A model generated the notes under the pieces. That model was not told where the DNA came from and did not search any database. It saw only the letters and a program-made list of their open reading frames with translations. From the NCBI RefSeq assembly GCF_011612585.1, contig NZ_CP050133.1, positions 1,302,001-1,366,000 on the forward strand: a stretch of 64,000 nt of DNA, read 5' to 3'. The stretch comes from Streptococcus cristatus ATCC 51100 (GTDB lineage: Bacteria > Bacillota > Bacilli > Lactobacillales > Streptococcaceae). A program made the translations under genes and the position numbers. Shown here piece by piece: positions 30,374 to 39,613 of the stretch. Each line of letters opens with the position of its first letter. Position 1 is the stretch's first letter.

Positions 30374-30395
30374 ATTTTTTTCTCCTTTATCTTTA

Positions 30396-30403
30396 TATTC
30401 GTA
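30396..30403 (-). promoter_or_regulatory. com-box (SigX/ComX promoter element) of comEA
   Basis: TACGAATA on the minus strand, preceded by a T run, 22 nt before the comEA start. This is the exact streptococcal consensus read by the alternative sigma factor ComX. No housekeeping promoter is visible. Confidence 0.9.
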
Positions 30404-30410
30404 AAAAATT

Positions 30411-30456
30411 CAAAAAAATATGACAAACCGAGAGAATTTTCAGCTTGTCATATTTT
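30411..30456 (-). terminator. Terminator after HXXEE gene, before comEA
   Basis: AATATGACAA and TTGTCATATT form an inverted repeat (30417-30426 and 30445-30454) followed on the minus strand by seven T. It shields comEA from read-through. Confidence 0.8.
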
Positions 30457-30522
30457 AAAATCTTTATTTTGCAAGAAGTCGTATAGATAGAAAGGCCATT
30501 GACAAAAATAGAAGCTGCAATA

Positions 30523-31050
30523 TCAGTCTGCTTTGCTTATCCTGTATATCCAAGCTTCTATCTTTTGAGATCTGCTATGTAAAAAAGCCAGATTTGCCAA
30601 AAGAAAAGCCATGACCAGTGCGCTTAGAATCAGAAGCAGCGACCAAGAAACCGACTGCTGACTCAGATAAAGGACAAAGACTAAGATGAGTATAGGAAAA
30701 GTTGTCAAAGCTGTGAAGCCGCCCGGTACCCAGCGACGAAAGCGAAACACTTGCATAATATGGCCCAGCAGATGGAGAGTGTGACAGAAACCAATAGCCA
30801 AAGCTAGCTCAGGAATGCGAAATAGAATGGCAAGCAACAAAAGGATAAAAGCCAGTAGAAATTCCTCTGCAATCATCAGAGCAATACTTTCAGCAGAAAG
30901 ATAACTTCCTCTTCTGGCAATGAACATCTCCTTTTGATAGCCTTGATGGTTTTGATTCTGAGAAATCCAAGGCCGAATCAGGATAATCTCATCAAACTCG
31001 TGCAGCATAAACAGTGATAAGGTTACAAAAGATAAAAAAGCAAGAGCCAC
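30523..31050 (-). CDS. HXXEE-domain membrane protein
   Basis: About 175 residues. The N-terminal MLHEFDEI matches the H-x-x-E-E-like metal-ligand motif, followed by an internal AEEF and a conserved HTLHLLGHIMQ; five hydrophobic helices are visible. These are marks of HXXEE (DUF4499-like) membrane proteins, which are probably metal-binding with unknown activity. The frame is open to 31089, but AAGGAGG lies five bases before a GTG at 31050 (MALAFLSFVT), which is the best start. It has its own terminator. It lies between plsC and comEA and has no obvious link to either. Confidence 0.75.
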   Translation of the reverse strand: MALAFLSFVTLSLFMLHEFDEIILIRPWISQNQNHQGYQKEMFIARRGSYLSAESIALMIAEEFLLAFILLLLAILFRIPELALAIGFCHTLHLLGHIMQVFRFRRWVPGGFTALTTFPILILVFVLYLSQQSVSWSLLLILSALVMAFLLANLAFLHSRSQKIEAWIYRISKAD

Positions 31051-31096
31051 AGCATCCTCCTTATAAAACATACCTACATTATAACTCACTCACATA

Positions 31097-31144
31097 CAAA
31101 AATCAGCTCCCAAGCAAGATTGCTCAGGAAACTGAAGCTGATTA
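31097..31144 (-). terminator. plsC terminator
   Basis: AATCAGCT..AGCTGATT inverted repeat with an inner stem (TTTCCTGAGCAA..TTGCTTGGGA) followed by a T run on the minus strand, right after the plsC stop. Confidence 0.8.
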
Positions 31145-31149
31145 GTTTC

Positions 31150-31890
31150 TTATTTCCTATGCTTATCTGGATCCCAGACAAAGCTTGCAAGGAAACTAAA
31201 AATGAAGGTCAGAATACCAATCAAAGCTGCTGGAATAAAGGCAATTGCTCGTAAAATCCGCCAGAAGATATTTGGTTTTTTACCTGTCTGGTAAGGCGCT
31301 ACTTCTGCATCCAAGCGGTCAAACTCTGCCTGAATCCGACGAGCCACTTCCTCAACTCCTTCATCGTTCATCTTTTTGATATCAGAAATATCAATTGGAT
31401 TGCCGAAGTTCATATCCACGCGCTCCCCAGCTGCCAAACCTTTGAGGCTCATGGGACCAGCATAGACAACTGGCATGATCCGAACCTTAGCCATCTTAGC
31501 AATCACTGCCACTCCTCCCTTGACATCCGTAGAATGACGGCTGCCGCTCGGGAACATAATAAGGGAACGATTACTCTTTTTCAGCATATTGACAGGGTAT
31601 TTGATAGCTGACGGGCCAGGATTTTCTCGGTCGATAGGAAAGGCACCACACATGCGAATCCACCAGCCGAACACCCGATTTTCAAAAAGCTGTTTCTTGG
31701 CCATGAAAATGAACTGCTTGGGCTTGGTCGCAAAAGCCATGTAAACTGGATCCCACCATGTCCGGTGAGGGGCAACCAAGATATAGTTTTCATCTTGTGA
31801 AGGAATCTTCTCTTTATTATGGTAATGGGCATTGCCATTCAAGGTCCACAGGATAAAAATCACTAAACCTCGCAAATAGGTATAAAACAT
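31150..31890 (-). CDS. plsC: 1-acyl-sn-glycerol-3-phosphate acyltransferase
   Basis: A 246-residue membrane acyltransferase that adds the second acyl chain to lysophosphatidic acid in phospholipid synthesis. The catalytic HRTWWD (H42 to D47) is intact, the substrate-binding FPSGSRHS replaces the common FPEGTRS, and a VVYAGPMSL block follows. Two hydrophobic segments lie at the N-terminus and at about 205-235, more C-terminal membrane sequence than minimal PlsC. RBS AAGGAG. The gene is close to comEA-comEC, as I recall for other streptococci, but has its own terminator. Confidence 0.92.
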   Translation of the reverse strand: MFYTYLRGLVIFILWTLNGNAHYHNKEKIPSQDENYILVAPHRTWWDPVYMAFATKPKQFIFMAKKQLFENRVFGWWIRMCGAFPIDRENPGPSAIKYPVNMLKKSNRSLIMFPSGSRHSTDVKGGVAVIAKMAKVRIMPVVYAGPMSLKGLAAGERVDMNFGNPIDISDIKKMNDEGVEEVARRIQAEFDRLDAEVAPYQTGKKPNIFWRILRAIAFIPAALIGILTFIFSFLASFVWDPDKHRK

Positions 31891-32034
31891 AAACTCTCCT
31901 TATTTCAAATTGTGATTGTACTTGAAATTTATTACATCCTTTCCCATTATACCCTATACCCTTATAGTCTGCAATATTTTTCCAAACTTTGGCTGTAACA
32001 GCTGATTCTGATAGCCATTTCCATAAAAAAATGG

Positions 32035-32040
32035 TATCAT
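32035..32040 (+). promoter_or_regulatory. Extended -10 of the P-type ATPase gene, seven nt from ATG
   Basis: TGG-TATCAT: a TGn-extended -10 box ends at 32040 and the ATG starts at 32048, with only TAATCTC between and no ribosome site. A leaderless transcript is predicted. Confidence 0.5.
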
Positions 32041-32047
32041 TAATCTC

Positions 32048-34387
32048 ATGAACAAGAAAGAATTAATCGGTTTAAACCAAATCCAAGTAGATGAAAAGAT
32101 TTCGCAGGGCTTGACCAACGATTTTACAAGTGACACCAGTACTAGTAACTGGCAAATCGTTAAGCGGAATGTTTTCACCCTTTTTAATGCCCTAAACTTT
32201 GTAATCGCTCTGGCCTTGGTCTCTGTCCAAGCCTGGAGTAATCTAGTCTTCTTCGCAGTAATCAGCTTTAACGCCGTCACTGGTATTATTACGGAACTGC
32301 GAGCCAAACACATGATTGACAAGCTCAATCTGGTCAGCCGAGAGCTGGTCACAGTTATCCGAGACGGCCAGGAAGTCAAGATTCAGCCAGAAGAAATTGT
32401 ACTGGGCGATCTGATCAAGCTGTCAGCCGGCGAGCAAATTCCCAGTGACGCCCATGTAATAGAGGGGGTTGCCGAGGCCAATGAAGCCATGCTGACAGGT
32501 GAGAGTGATTTGGTTCTCAAGGAAGAAGGCGCCGAGCTGCTGTCTGGTAGCTTTTTGGCTAGTGGGCAGATTTATGCTGAGGTGCACCATGTCGGCGCAG
32601 ACAACTATGCCAACAAGCTCATGACTGAGGCCAAAACTCTCAAGCCTATCAACTCGCGCATTCTATACAATCTTGCGAAAATTTCTCGCTTTACTGGAAA
32701 AATCATTATTCCTTTCGGATTGGCTCTCTTCTTTGAAGCCCTGATGATAAAGGGATTGCCTGTCAAAAACTCTGTCATTACCAGCTCGACAGCTCTTTTG
32801 GGTATGCTGCCTAAGGGAATCGCCCTGCTGACAGTCACGTCACTCCTGACAGCTGTCATCAAGCTAGGTATGCGCAAGGTTCTTGTTCAGGAAATGTATT
32901 CTGTTGAAACTCTGGCCCGGGTGGATACTCTCTGCCTGGACAAGACCGGAACAATTACCCAAGGTAAGATGACCGTTGAAGCCTTGCATAGTCTGTCAGG
33001 TAAGTTTTCTGATGAGACAGTCGGTCAAATCTTAGCAGCCTACATCCAAACAAGCGAGGATAATAACCCAACTGCTCAGGCTATCCGCAAGGGATACGGC
33101 CATTTAGAACACACCTATACTAGCGACAATGTCATCCCATTTTCTAGTGACCGAAAATGGGGCGCTATGCATTTATCCAGTGTCGGAACTATCTTTCTGG
33201 GAGCGCCTGAAATGCTGCTGGACAGCAATCCTGCAGCGGTTGGAGAGGCTCAAAAACGCGGATCGCGGGTTTTGGTACTGGCTCACAGCGACCAAGTGCT
33301 AGACAAACACAGTATCCAACTGCCTGAAGATATGACCGCTTTAGCTGTTCTGGAAATCACTGATCCTATCCGTGAGGGAGCGGCTGAGACGCTGGACTAC
33401 CTGCGCTCTCAGGATGTTGATCTGAAAATCATCTCTGGTGACAATCCCGTGACTGTTTCCCATATAGCGAGCCAGGCTGGATTTGCCAACTACGACAGCT
33501 ACATCGACTGCTCGAAAATCAGCGATCAAGAACTGGTTGAGCAAGCAGAAGAAACTGCCATCTTCGGCCGTGTTTCTCCTCATCAGAAAAAACTGCTCAT
33601 CCAGACTCTTAAGGCCGCTGGTCGGACAACAGCCATGACAGGAGATGGTGTTAATGATATCTTGGCCTTGCGTGAAGCAGACTGTTCCATCGTCATGGCC
33701 GAGGGAGACCCCGCAACTCGGCAAATTGCCAACTTGGTCCTTCTTAACTCTGACTTTAACGATGTCCCTGAGATTCTTTTTGAAGGCCGCCGAGTCGTTA
33801 ACAATATCGGCCGGATTGCTCCGATTTTCTTCATCAAGACCATATACTCCTTTATCCTGGCTATCATCTGTATCGCCAGTATCCTGCTAGGAAAATCTGA
33901 ATACCTCTTGATTTTCCCATTCATTCCGATTCAAATCACCTTGATTGACCAGTTTGTCGAAGGCTTTCCACCCTTTGTCCTCACCTTTGAGCGCAATATT
34001 AAGCCGGTTGAAAAGCACTTCCTCAAACGCTCCCTGCAGCTGGCTCTGCCAAGCTCCCTCATGATTGTCTTCAGCGTCCTATTTGTTCGCATCTGGGGTA
34101 GCAACCATGGCTGGAGCGACATAGAAATGGCCACCCTGACCTACTACTTACTAGGCAGCATCAGCTTCTTGTCAGTCATCCGGGCCTGTCTGCCACTCAA
34201 CCTCTGGCGCGCTCTTCTGATCATTTTTTCAGTCGCAGGCTTCTATCTATCCGCCTTTGTCCTGCAACACCTTTTGGAAATTGCGACGCTGACAGCCGCA
34301 ACCTTGCCAGTCTATCTGATTCTCATGGTTTTCTTTATCGGAATTTTCATAGCTTGTACTATCAAGCAAAAATATGAATTCAACTAA
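32048..34387 (+). CDS. P-type cation-transporting ATPase (E1-E2 type)
   Basis: A 779-residue P-type ATPase. Actuator motif TGES, phosphorylation motif DKTGT (Asp298), nucleotide-binding domain and hinge TGDGVNDILALREAD are present. Membrane helices: two early (about 45-85), two around 220-270, and six after about 590, with PFIPIQITLID in the membrane part. It is shorter than Ca2+ or Mg2+ pumps (about 900) and has no heavy-metal CPx motif, so the ion is unclear. It resembles the pneumococcal exported protein 7 (Exp7) ATPase. GC is slightly higher than its neighbours. Monocistronic; no ribosome site precedes the ATG. Confidence 0.88.
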   Translation: MNKKELIGLNQIQVDEKISQGLTNDFTSDTSTSNWQIVKRNVFTLFNALNFVIALALVSVQAWSNLVFFAVISFNAVTGIITELRAKHMIDKLNLVSRELVTVIRDGQEVKIQPEEIVLGDLIKLSAGEQIPSDAHVIEGVAEANEAMLTGESDLVLKEEGAELLSGSFLASGQIYAEVHHVGADNYANKLMTEAKTLKPINSRILYNLAKISRFTGKIIIPFGLALFFEALMIKGLPVKNSVITSSTALLGMLPKGIALLTVTSLLTAVIKLGMRKVLVQEMYSVETLARVDTLCLDKTGTITQGKMTVEALHSLSGKFSDETVGQILAAYIQTSEDNNPTAQAIRKGYGHLEHTYTSDNVIPFSSDRKWGAMHLSSVGTIFLGAPEMLLDSNPAAVGEAQKRGSRVLVLAHSDQVLDKHSIQLPEDMTALAVLEITDPIREGAAETLDYLRSQDVDLKIISGDNPVTVSHIASQAGFANYDSYIDCSKISDQELVEQAEETAIFGRVSPHQKKLLIQTLKAAGRTTAMTGDGVNDILALREADCSIVMAEGDPATRQIANLVLLNSDFNDVPEILFEGRRVVNNIGRIAPIFFIKTIYSFILAIICIASILLGKSEYLLIFPFIPIQITLIDQFVEGFPPFVLTFERNIKPVEKHFLKRSLQLALPSSLMIVFSVLFVRIWGSNHGWSDIEMATLTYYLLGSISFLSVIRACLPLNLWRALLIIFSVAGFYLSAFVLQHLLEIATLTAATLPVYLILMVFFIGIFIACTIKQKYEFN

Positions 34388-34393
34388 AATTCG

Positions 34394-34422
34394 CACCTGA
34401 CTGTTTCTGTCAGGTGTTTTTT
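34394..34422 (+). terminator. Terminator of the P-type ATPase gene
   Basis: CACCTGAC, loop TGTTTCT, GTCAGGTG and six T, just past the stop. Confidence 0.93.
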
Positions 34423-34445
34423 CCTATAAAATTTCTCTTTCTTCT

Positions 34446-34473
34446 TTGGAATAGCACTTAATCATGCTATAAT
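34446..34473 (+). promoter_or_regulatory. Strong promoter giving a leaderless methyltransferase mRNA
   Basis: TTGGAA (34446-34451), 16 nt, TGC-TATAAT (-10 at 34468-34473, TGn extended). The ATG begins at 34480, six bases after the -10, so transcription should start at or next to the A of ATG. Confidence 0.7.
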
Positions 34474-34479
34474 GTTGGT

Positions 34480-35226
34480 ATGACAGAAGCAAAATTAAAA
34501 GACGGAGAAAGAGTCAACCAACTCTTTTCCACTGATATAAAAATCATTCAAAATAGCGAGGTTTTTAGCTATTCAGTCGATAGTGTCCTGCTTTCTCGCT
34601 TTCCAAAATTACCCAAACGAGGACTCATCGTTGATCTCTGCGCTGGAAACGGGGCTGTTGGTCTCTTTGCTAGCACACGGACTCAGGCCCAGATTCTAGC
34701 GGTAGAAATTCAGGAGCGTCTAGCAGATATGGCCCAGCGTTCCATTGAATTAAATAACCTTGCTCAACAGATGCAGGTCATCCATGACGACCTAAAAAAT
34801 CTAGGAGCTCATATATCTGGCAGTAAGGTTGACATCATTCTCTGCAATCCCCCCTATTTCAAGGTAGATGAACATTCCAATCTTAACGGCAGTGAGCATT
34901 ATCTGCTAGCGCGTCACGAAGTTGCTACCAATTTAGAAGAAATTTGCACGATTGCCCAGCGAGTTCTCAAGTCCAATGGCCGCTTAGCAATGGTTCACCG
35001 TCCTGACCGATTTTTGGATATTTTAGAAACCATGAAAAACCATAATCTAGCGCCCAAGCGCATCCAGTTTGTCTATCCCAAGCAGGGGAGGGAAGCAAAT
35101 ATGCTCTTAATCGAGGCTATCAAAGATGGTTCACCAGACGGCCTGAAAATCCTCCCGCCCCTCTTTATCCACGAGCAAGACGGCAGCTATACACCAGAAA
35201 TTCAAGAGATTTACTATGGAAAATAA
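34480..35226 (+). CDS. TrmN6/YabB-type tRNA (adenine-N6) methyltransferase
   Basis: A 248-residue class I SAM-dependent methyltransferase. The SAM-binding motif I is [13 protein letters not shown], the acidic motif II is AVEIQ, and the catalytic adenine-N6 motif IV is CNPPYF. This set is typical of the YabB/YfiC (TrmN6) group, which methylates A37 of tRNA1-Val in E. coli; the exact target in Gram-positives is less certain. It overlaps the following GIY-YIG gene by 11 nt, a pairing that is conserved in Firmicutes (yabB-yazA). The ATG is placed by the promoter six bases upstream; no ribosome site is visible. Confidence 0.9.
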   Translation: MTEAKLKDGERVNQLFSTDIKIIQNSEVFSYSVDSVLLSRFPKLPKRGLIVDLCAGNGAVGLFASTRTQAQILAVEIQERLADMAQRSIELNNLAQQMQVIHDDLKNLGAHISGSKVDIILCNPPYFKVDEHSNLNGSEHYLLARHEVATNLEEICTIAQRVLKSNGRLAMVHRPDRFLDILETMKNHNLAPKRIQFVYPKQGREANMLLIEAIKDGSPDGLKILPPLFIHEQDGSYTPEIQEIYYGK

Positions 35227-35479
35227 AGCCTATATGTACGTCCTTGAATGCGGAGACGGCACCCTCTATACAGGCTATACCACTGATGTAGAAGCTCGTC
35301 TCAAAACACATCAGGCTGGAAAAGGAGCCAAGTACACCCGTGCCCGATTACCTGTCACGCTTATCTATCAAGAAGAATACCCCGACAAATCTGCAGCCAT
35401 GTCGGCTGAAGCCCTCTTCAAAAAGAAGAAACGAGCTGAAAAACTAGCTTATATAGAAGAAAAACGTAGTAAGTCCTAA
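35216..35479 (+). CDS. GIY-YIG domain protein (YazA/UPF0213 family)
   Basis: An 87-residue single-domain GIY-YIG protein: the start [16 protein letters not shown] carries the two tripeptides as Y-V-L and Y-T-G, followed by the conserved Arg ([18 protein letters not shown]) and the catalytic-type Glu ([15 protein letters not shown]). Stand-alone proteins of this family (YhbQ/YazA) are suspected nucleases; the role is unknown. It overlaps the methyltransferase gene by 11 nt and its stop lies inside the terminator hairpin. Confidence 0.9.
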   Translation: MENKAYMYVLECGDGTLYTGYTTDVEARLKTHQAGKGAKYTRARLPVTLIYQEEYPDKSAAMSAEALFKKKKRAEKLAYIEEKRSKS

Positions 35480-35497
35480 AACTTACTACGTTTTTTG
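35463..35497. terminator. Shared terminator between GIY-YIG gene and lacD
   Basis: AACGTAGTAAGT, loop CCTAAA, ACTTACTACGTT plus T run on the plus strand; the A run on the other side makes it usable for the convergent lac operon too. Confidence 0.9.
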
Positions 35498-35513
35498 AAT
35501 TCTAAAATCAAGA

Positions 35514-36494
35514 TTAGAGGCGTTCCTTCCAAGAAGTCGCAGTCTGTTGAAGAACCTTGTTGAGCTCATCAATGTTTTCAAAACCAGTTGTACGAAGCCA
35601 TTTACGAGCTGCTTCTTCACCGTCTTTAATGTAGGCTTCAACTGACCCTGCCCAGGTTGCACGGCCGCAAAGAACGCCGTTGAAGTTTGCGCCTGATTCG
35701 TGGGCAAAGACAAGGGTTTCTTGGAAGAGTCTAGCTGATACACCTGCACTCAAGTAGATATATGGCAAGTTAGTCGCTTCGTCTTGCGCTTTGAAGAAGG
35801 CTGCCGCTTCTTCGCGTGTATGCACGATTTCACCATCGCCAAAGCCTTCAACATATTTGACGTTGACTGGAACTTCCACTTTTAAGACATCGATGTTGAA
35901 GCGTGGGTCTGAGAAGACCTTCATAGCACCGATAACCTTGTGTGGTTTTACTTTGGCGTATTCTGCAGAACCTGCATCAGCTATTTTTTCATCGTAAGCG
36001 AGGATTTCAAGGAAGAACGGAATGTCTTCCGCCACACACTCAGAACCGATGCGTTCGATGTAGGCTTGTTTTTGTTGGTTGAGTTCGTCAGAACTGTCTA
36101 CATCATAGTAAAGCAAGAATTTGACAGCGTCTGCACCTTGTTCTTTGATGCGTTTGGCAGACCAAATATCCAAGCAGTCTGGCAAGCGTTTGGTGCTTGT
36201 TGTGTCGTAGCCAGTTTTCTCATAAGCAAGGAGAAGACCAGCATTTGGAGCAAGTGCTTTTGTAGCTGGAAGTCCGTACTCAGGGTCAAGAAGCATAGAG
36301 GATGCGTATTTGGTCAATTCATCTGCAACCAAGACTTTGAGTTCTTCCATTTGAGCAACTGTTGGCTCTTCTGTTTGGTATTGAGCCATGAGGCGTTTCA
36401 AAGCACCACGTTGGTCAAAGGCAAGAGCTGAGATGATGCCGTTCTCGTCAGAAAGTTTTTCCAAATATTTGCGTTTTTGTTCTGTTAAAGCCAT
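35514..36494 (-). CDS. lacD: Tagatose-1,6-bisphosphate aldolase
   Basis: A 326-residue class I aldolase that splits tagatose 1,6-bisphosphate into dihydroxyacetone phosphate and glyceraldehyde 3-phosphate. Visible: N-terminal [15 protein letters not shown], the Schiff-base lysine block [10 protein letters not shown] and the phosphate-binding VLCGRATW region. Full length for the LacD family. It is the last gene of lacABCD, one base after lacC, with a ribosome site inside the lacC end. In some streptococci a LacD paralogue also acts as a regulator; nothing here shows that. Confidence 0.97.
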   Translation of the reverse strand: MALTEQKRKYLEKLSDENGIISALAFDQRGALKRLMAQYQTEEPTVAQMEELKVLVADELTKYASSMLLDPEYGLPATKALAPNAGLLLAYEKTGYDTTSTKRLPDCLDIWSAKRIKEQGADAVKFLLYYDVDSSDELNQQKQAYIERIGSECVAEDIPFFLEILAYDEKIADAGSAEYAKVKPHKVIGAMKVFSDPRFNIDVLKVEVPVNVKYVEGFGDGEIVHTREEAAAFFKAQDEATNLPYIYLSAGVSARLFQETLVFAHESGANFNGVLCGRATWAGSVEAYIKDGEEAARKWLRTTGFENIDELNKVLQQTATSWKERL

Positions 36495-36495
36495 T

Positions 36496-37425
36496 TTATA
36501 CCTCTTTTACTATTAATTGATCATATAGAGCTTGATAGTTGGCCATATTGACATGACCTGTCATTTTTTCTTGAGCATTAAGCATACCAAGGACATTTGC
36601 CTTGATGAGGAGTTCTTGATCAGTTTCCTTATGAAGAAGTCCTGATGAAATCCCTGCAACAGTAGAATCTCCAGATCCGACAGGATTGACTACCTGAATT
36701 CTTGGAATATCTACCTTGTAGAAAGTACCACCATGTTTAGCAAAAGCACCATTTGCTCCAAGTGAAACGATAATCCACTCAATCCCTGCAAACAAAGGCT
36801 CTTGAAGAACTTCTTTTAATTCATCCAAATCCTCAGAAACTTCCTTTCCAAGAAGCTGAGACAATTCTTCGTTATTTGGTTTGATTACTGTTGGTTTGTG
36901 GGGTGATTCAAGAACTGCCTGAAGAGCTGCACCTGAGCAGTCCAGAACAACTGGTTTTCCTGCTCGATTAGAAAGTTCTACCAAGCTTGCATAGTAGTCA
37001 ACTGGAAGACCTGCTGGCAGACTACCAGAGATAGCCACTACTTCCACAGTGTCAAGGAGATCCTCGAAATGAGCCAAAAAATCTTGACCTTCTTGTTCCA
37101 GAACTTCAGGCCCTTTCTCAAGGATTTCTGTTTGGTTGTCTCCGTGTAGGATAGCGATACAGTTACGTGTTTCTCCTTGAATTGTGAAGAAATGTTTACT
37201 GACCTTATCATCGATATGTTCTACCAAAAACTCACCAAGTTTACCACCGACCAAACCAGTAGCAGCAACAGAATCACCAAATTCTGAAAGAACTCGTGTA
37301 ACATTGAGACCTTTACCACCAGCTGTCTTGGTCACGTCCACCACACGGTTGACAGTGTCAATTTTTAATTCATCCAAAGGATAAGAAATATCAATGGATG
37401 GATTCATTGTGACTGTTAAAATCAT
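36496..37425 (-). CDS. lacC: Tagatose-6-phosphate kinase
   Basis: A 309-residue PfkB-family sugar kinase that makes tagatose 1,6-bisphosphate. The PfkB N-terminal signature [16 protein letters not shown] and the C-terminal anion-hole/catalytic-base region [12 protein letters not shown] (catalytic Asp) are intact. It lies between lacB (10 nt gap) and lacD (1 nt gap) in the lacABCD operon. The relaxed specificity of this family (fructose 1-phosphate kinases) is a theoretical alternative, but the operon fixes the call. Confidence 0.97.
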   Translation of the reverse strand: MILTVTMNPSIDISYPLDELKIDTVNRVVDVTKTAGGKGLNVTRVLSEFGDSVAATGLVGGKLGEFLVEHIDDKVSKHFFTIQGETRNCIAILHGDNQTEILEKGPEVLEQEGQDFLAHFEDLLDTVEVVAISGSLPAGLPVDYYASLVELSNRAGKPVVLDCSGAALQAVLESPHKPTVIKPNNEELSQLLGKEVSEDLDELKEVLQEPLFAGIEWIIVSLGANGAFAKHGGTFYKVDIPRIQVVNPVGSGDSTVAGISSGLLHKETDQELLIKANVLGMLNAQEKMTGHVNMANYQALYDQLIVKEV

Positions 37426-37435
37426 GCGTCACCTC

Positions 37436-37951
37436 TTAGTCGTGGTACTCACCGCGATCCCATTTTTCAAGGAATTCTGTAAAGAAGTTTGCATCTGCTT
37501 GATGAGCATTGTGAGTTTCAACGTGCTCGATTTTAGCAATCAATTTTTTATTTTCTTCTGATGGTTTGTATTCAGCATTGATGAAAGCTTCAATGATATC
37601 GCACATAAGCAATTCACCAGTAATCTTACCACCAAAACCAATAACGTTGGCATTCAACTGTTCTTTAGCGTAAAGAGCTGTTGTCATATCACGAACCAAG
37701 GCAGAGCGTACACCTGGAACTTTGTTGACAGCGTTATTGATACCAACACCGGTACCACAGATACAAACACCAAGATCAGCCTGTCCGCTAACAACTGCTT
37801 CCCCCACTTTTTTACCAAAAATTGGGTAGTGTGTACGAGCATGATCGTAAGTACCAAAGTCAATGACTTCATGTCCTTTTGATTTCAAAAATTCTGAAAC
37901 CGCCATTTTTTCATCTGTTACGATGTGGTCACATCCAATTGCAATTCTCAT
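37436..37951 (-). CDS. lacB: Galactose-6-phosphate isomerase subunit LacB
   Basis: A 171-residue RpiB/LacAB-family subunit. It begins [15 protein letters not shown] and carries the [19 protein letters not shown] active-site block with the catalytic Cys, plus the HNAHQAD region. The frame is open to 37981, but the ATG at 37951 follows AAAGG and gives the standard 171-residue LacB. With LacA it forms the heteromultimer that converts galactose 6-phosphate to tagatose 6-phosphate. Confidence 0.97.
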   Translation of the reverse strand: MRIAIGCDHIVTDEKMAVSEFLKSKGHEVIDFGTYDHARTHYPIFGKKVGEAVVSGQADLGVCICGTGVGINNAVNKVPGVRSALVRDMTTALYAKEQLNANVIGFGGKITGELLMCDIIEAFINAEYKPSEENKKLIAKIEHVETHNAHQADANFFTEFLEKWDRGEYHD

Positions 37952-37981
37952 TTTTATCTTACCTTTCTTACTCTCTACCAA

Positions 37982-38407
37982 TTAGCACATTTTGTTCAAC
38001 ATATCGACCCTGATTTGGTGACGTCCACCGTCGTATTTACCATTAACAAAACCTTTAGCAATGTTTTTCGCCAATTCATCACCAACAGTTTCTGCTCCCA
38101 TAGTAATCATACGTGAGTTGTTGTGTCCACGAGTCATATAAGCTGAACGTTCATCAGATACTTCTGCGGCAACCATTCCTTTGATTTTAGTTGCGACCAT
38201 GAATGGGCCAGCACCATAAGCATCAATCACGATACCAAGGTTTTGTTCTTCTTTGTTTACTTCTGCAGCAACAGCAAGAGTCACATCAACAAAATCTTGT
38301 CCTTCAGCTGTAACATCCACAACGTGGAAGTTTTCTTTTTCCAAGAAGTCTTTCACAACTTCTTTCAATCTCAAACCTGCAGCATCTGCACCAATGATAA
38401 TAGACAT
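37982..38407 (-). CDS. lacA: Galactose-6-phosphate isomerase subunit LacA
   Basis: A 141-residue RpiB/LacAB-family subunit, starting [18 protein letters not shown] and ending DMLNKMC. At the place where LacB has its catalytic Cys the sequence is [10 protein letters not shown], so LacA lacks it, as is normal; both subunits are needed. It is the first gene of lacABCD, with AAGGAGG as ribosome site and its own promoter 80 nt upstream, which carries repeated AATGTT motifs that are likely LacR targets. Confidence 0.97.
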   Translation of the reverse strand: MSIIIGADAAGLRLKEVVKDFLEKENFHVVDVTAEGQDFVDVTLAVAAEVNKEEQNLGIVIDAYGAGPFMVATKIKGMVAAEVSDERSAYMTRGHNNSRMITMGAETVGDELAKNIAKGFVNGKYDGGRHQIRVDMLNKMC

Positions 38408-38484
38408 ATTAAGTCCTCCTTTAATTTTCTATATAATGAACTAAAATATTTTAAAACATTAAACGTTATTTGATTCACAAGTTT

Positions 38485-38513
38485 ATAATACAACATTTAG
38501 TGTTCGTTGTCAA
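38485..38513 (-). promoter_or_regulatory. lacABCD promoter with LacR-like repeats
   Basis: TTGACA (38508-38513), 17 nt, TATTAT (38485-38490) on the minus strand. The sequence from about 38455 to 38540 repeats AATGTT four to five times (for example AAATGTTG inside the spacer and AATGTTGACA over the -35), the pattern expected for DeoR-family LacR operators. Confidence 0.75.
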
Positions 38514-38552
38514 CATTATATGTTTGTTTTTAAACATTTTTAAAATTTTTCT

Positions 38553-39449
38553 TTAAAAAATAGTAATATCAAATCCAATTTCTTCTTTTTCTCCTGCTGG
38601 GAGTAGACGGACATTTTTCTTGCTTTCTAAATAATCTCCCTCTTCTAACGAGGTCGACAAGCCTGACCAAGGTTCCAAGGCTATAAATGGTCCTTTGTTG
38701 ATAGTTGACCAGATAATCAGATTTGGAAATTCTTGAAAATCCAAACGCAATCCTTTATCATGATTCCGAGAACGAAGGGCAACGGTTCGTGATTTTAGCT
38801 CATCAAGAGTCACTGCATCTTGAGCAAAGAGAGCATAGTCCAAAGCCAGTTCTTTTTGATGGTCTAGAAAGCTCGTGCGTTCCAGAAAGTTCAACATTCC
38901 AGTTTCAGGATAGGAGAGAGGAACGCTGCAAGTTTCTTCCTTTTCGAACTCCAAATAGTAATCCTCGTAATTTTCATCATCAAGTAAAGGACAGTTAAAG
39001 CCGGGATGGCCTCCGATGAAGTACGGCATAGCGCCACTATCTCCACGATTTTCTACGATATACTGGGTACGAAGCTTCTTACCAGTCAAGCTATAGCGAA
39101 TTGATAAGCGAAAATGATAGGGATAGTTCTGAAACATTTCCTCTGTGTCCTCAATAGCAAAAGTCACACTCGTATCCGTTTGTTCAACCAATTCAAATTC
39201 TTTCTTGCGAACGAGACCATGCCGTGGAATGACTCCACTCGCTTCTTGACTATCTTCTAATACATAGTGAGCGGTGTCATTACGCAAACTCCCACAAATG
39301 GGGAAAAGAACTGGAGCTTGACCACTCCAATAGGTCGCATCACCCTGCCAGAGGTATTCCACGCCATCCTTATCCTTGATTGAAGAAAGCGCTCCTCCCA
39401 ATTGCTTAAACTGCACTGTCAATTCATCATTTTCTAGCGTAATCACCAT
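38553..39449 (-). CDS. lacX: Aldose 1-epimerase family protein LacX
   Basis: A 298-residue galactose mutarotase-like protein: beta-sandwich with the conserved FGGHPGFN-like motif (here FIGGHPGFNCPL, with the catalytic His) and PWSGLS near the C-terminus. LacX proteins accompany tagatose-pathway genes and probably interconvert anomers of galactose or galactose 6-phosphate. It lies between the PTS genes and lacA, 164 nt after the EIIC gene and 145 nt before lacA. RBS GAGGAG. Probably the last gene of the PTS transcript, past a hairpin. Confidence 0.88.
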   Translation of the reverse strand: MVITLENDELTVQFKQLGGALSSIKDKDGVEYLWQGDATYWSGQAPVLFPICGSLRNDTAHYVLEDSQEASGVIPRHGLVRKKEFELVEQTDTSVTFAIEDTEEMFQNYPYHFRLSIRYSLTGKKLRTQYIVENRGDSGAMPYFIGGHPGFNCPLLDDENYEDYYLEFEKEETCSVPLSYPETGMLNFLERTSFLDHQKELALDYALFAQDAVTLDELKSRTVALRSRNHDKGLRLDFQEFPNLIIWSTINKGPFIALEPWSGLSTSLEEGDYLESKKNVRLLPAGEKEEIGFDITIF

Positions 39450-39530
39450 CCAAATCTCCTCTCTACTTCAGAGAAAAAGGCAGGCTTCTGACTTCTCTCT
39501 GCTTAGCCTTTTCTATTTATTACATAGGAA

Positions 39531-39576
39531 AAGCTAGATTATCAACATTCCCATTTGGAAATGGACAATCTAGCTT
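39531..39576 (-). terminator. Hairpin between EIIC gene and lacX (partial terminator)
   Basis: On the minus strand AAGCTAGATT pairs with AATCTAGCTT (39567-39576 and 39531-39540) followed by TTCC only, so a weak terminator or RNA-stability hairpin. A second hairpin, AAAAGGC..GCCTTTTT, follows at about 39474-39516. Confidence 0.6.
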
Positions 39577-39613
39577 CCCTAGTCTTACAATATTTAACAA
39601 TAGTTAACGGATA

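Noticed and set aside
32048..34387. A heavy-metal (CPx) pump or the calcium pump CaxP as the identity of the P-type ATPase.
   Set aside because: No CPC/CPx motif and no N-terminal metal-binding domain; at 779 residues it is much shorter than the calcium pump.
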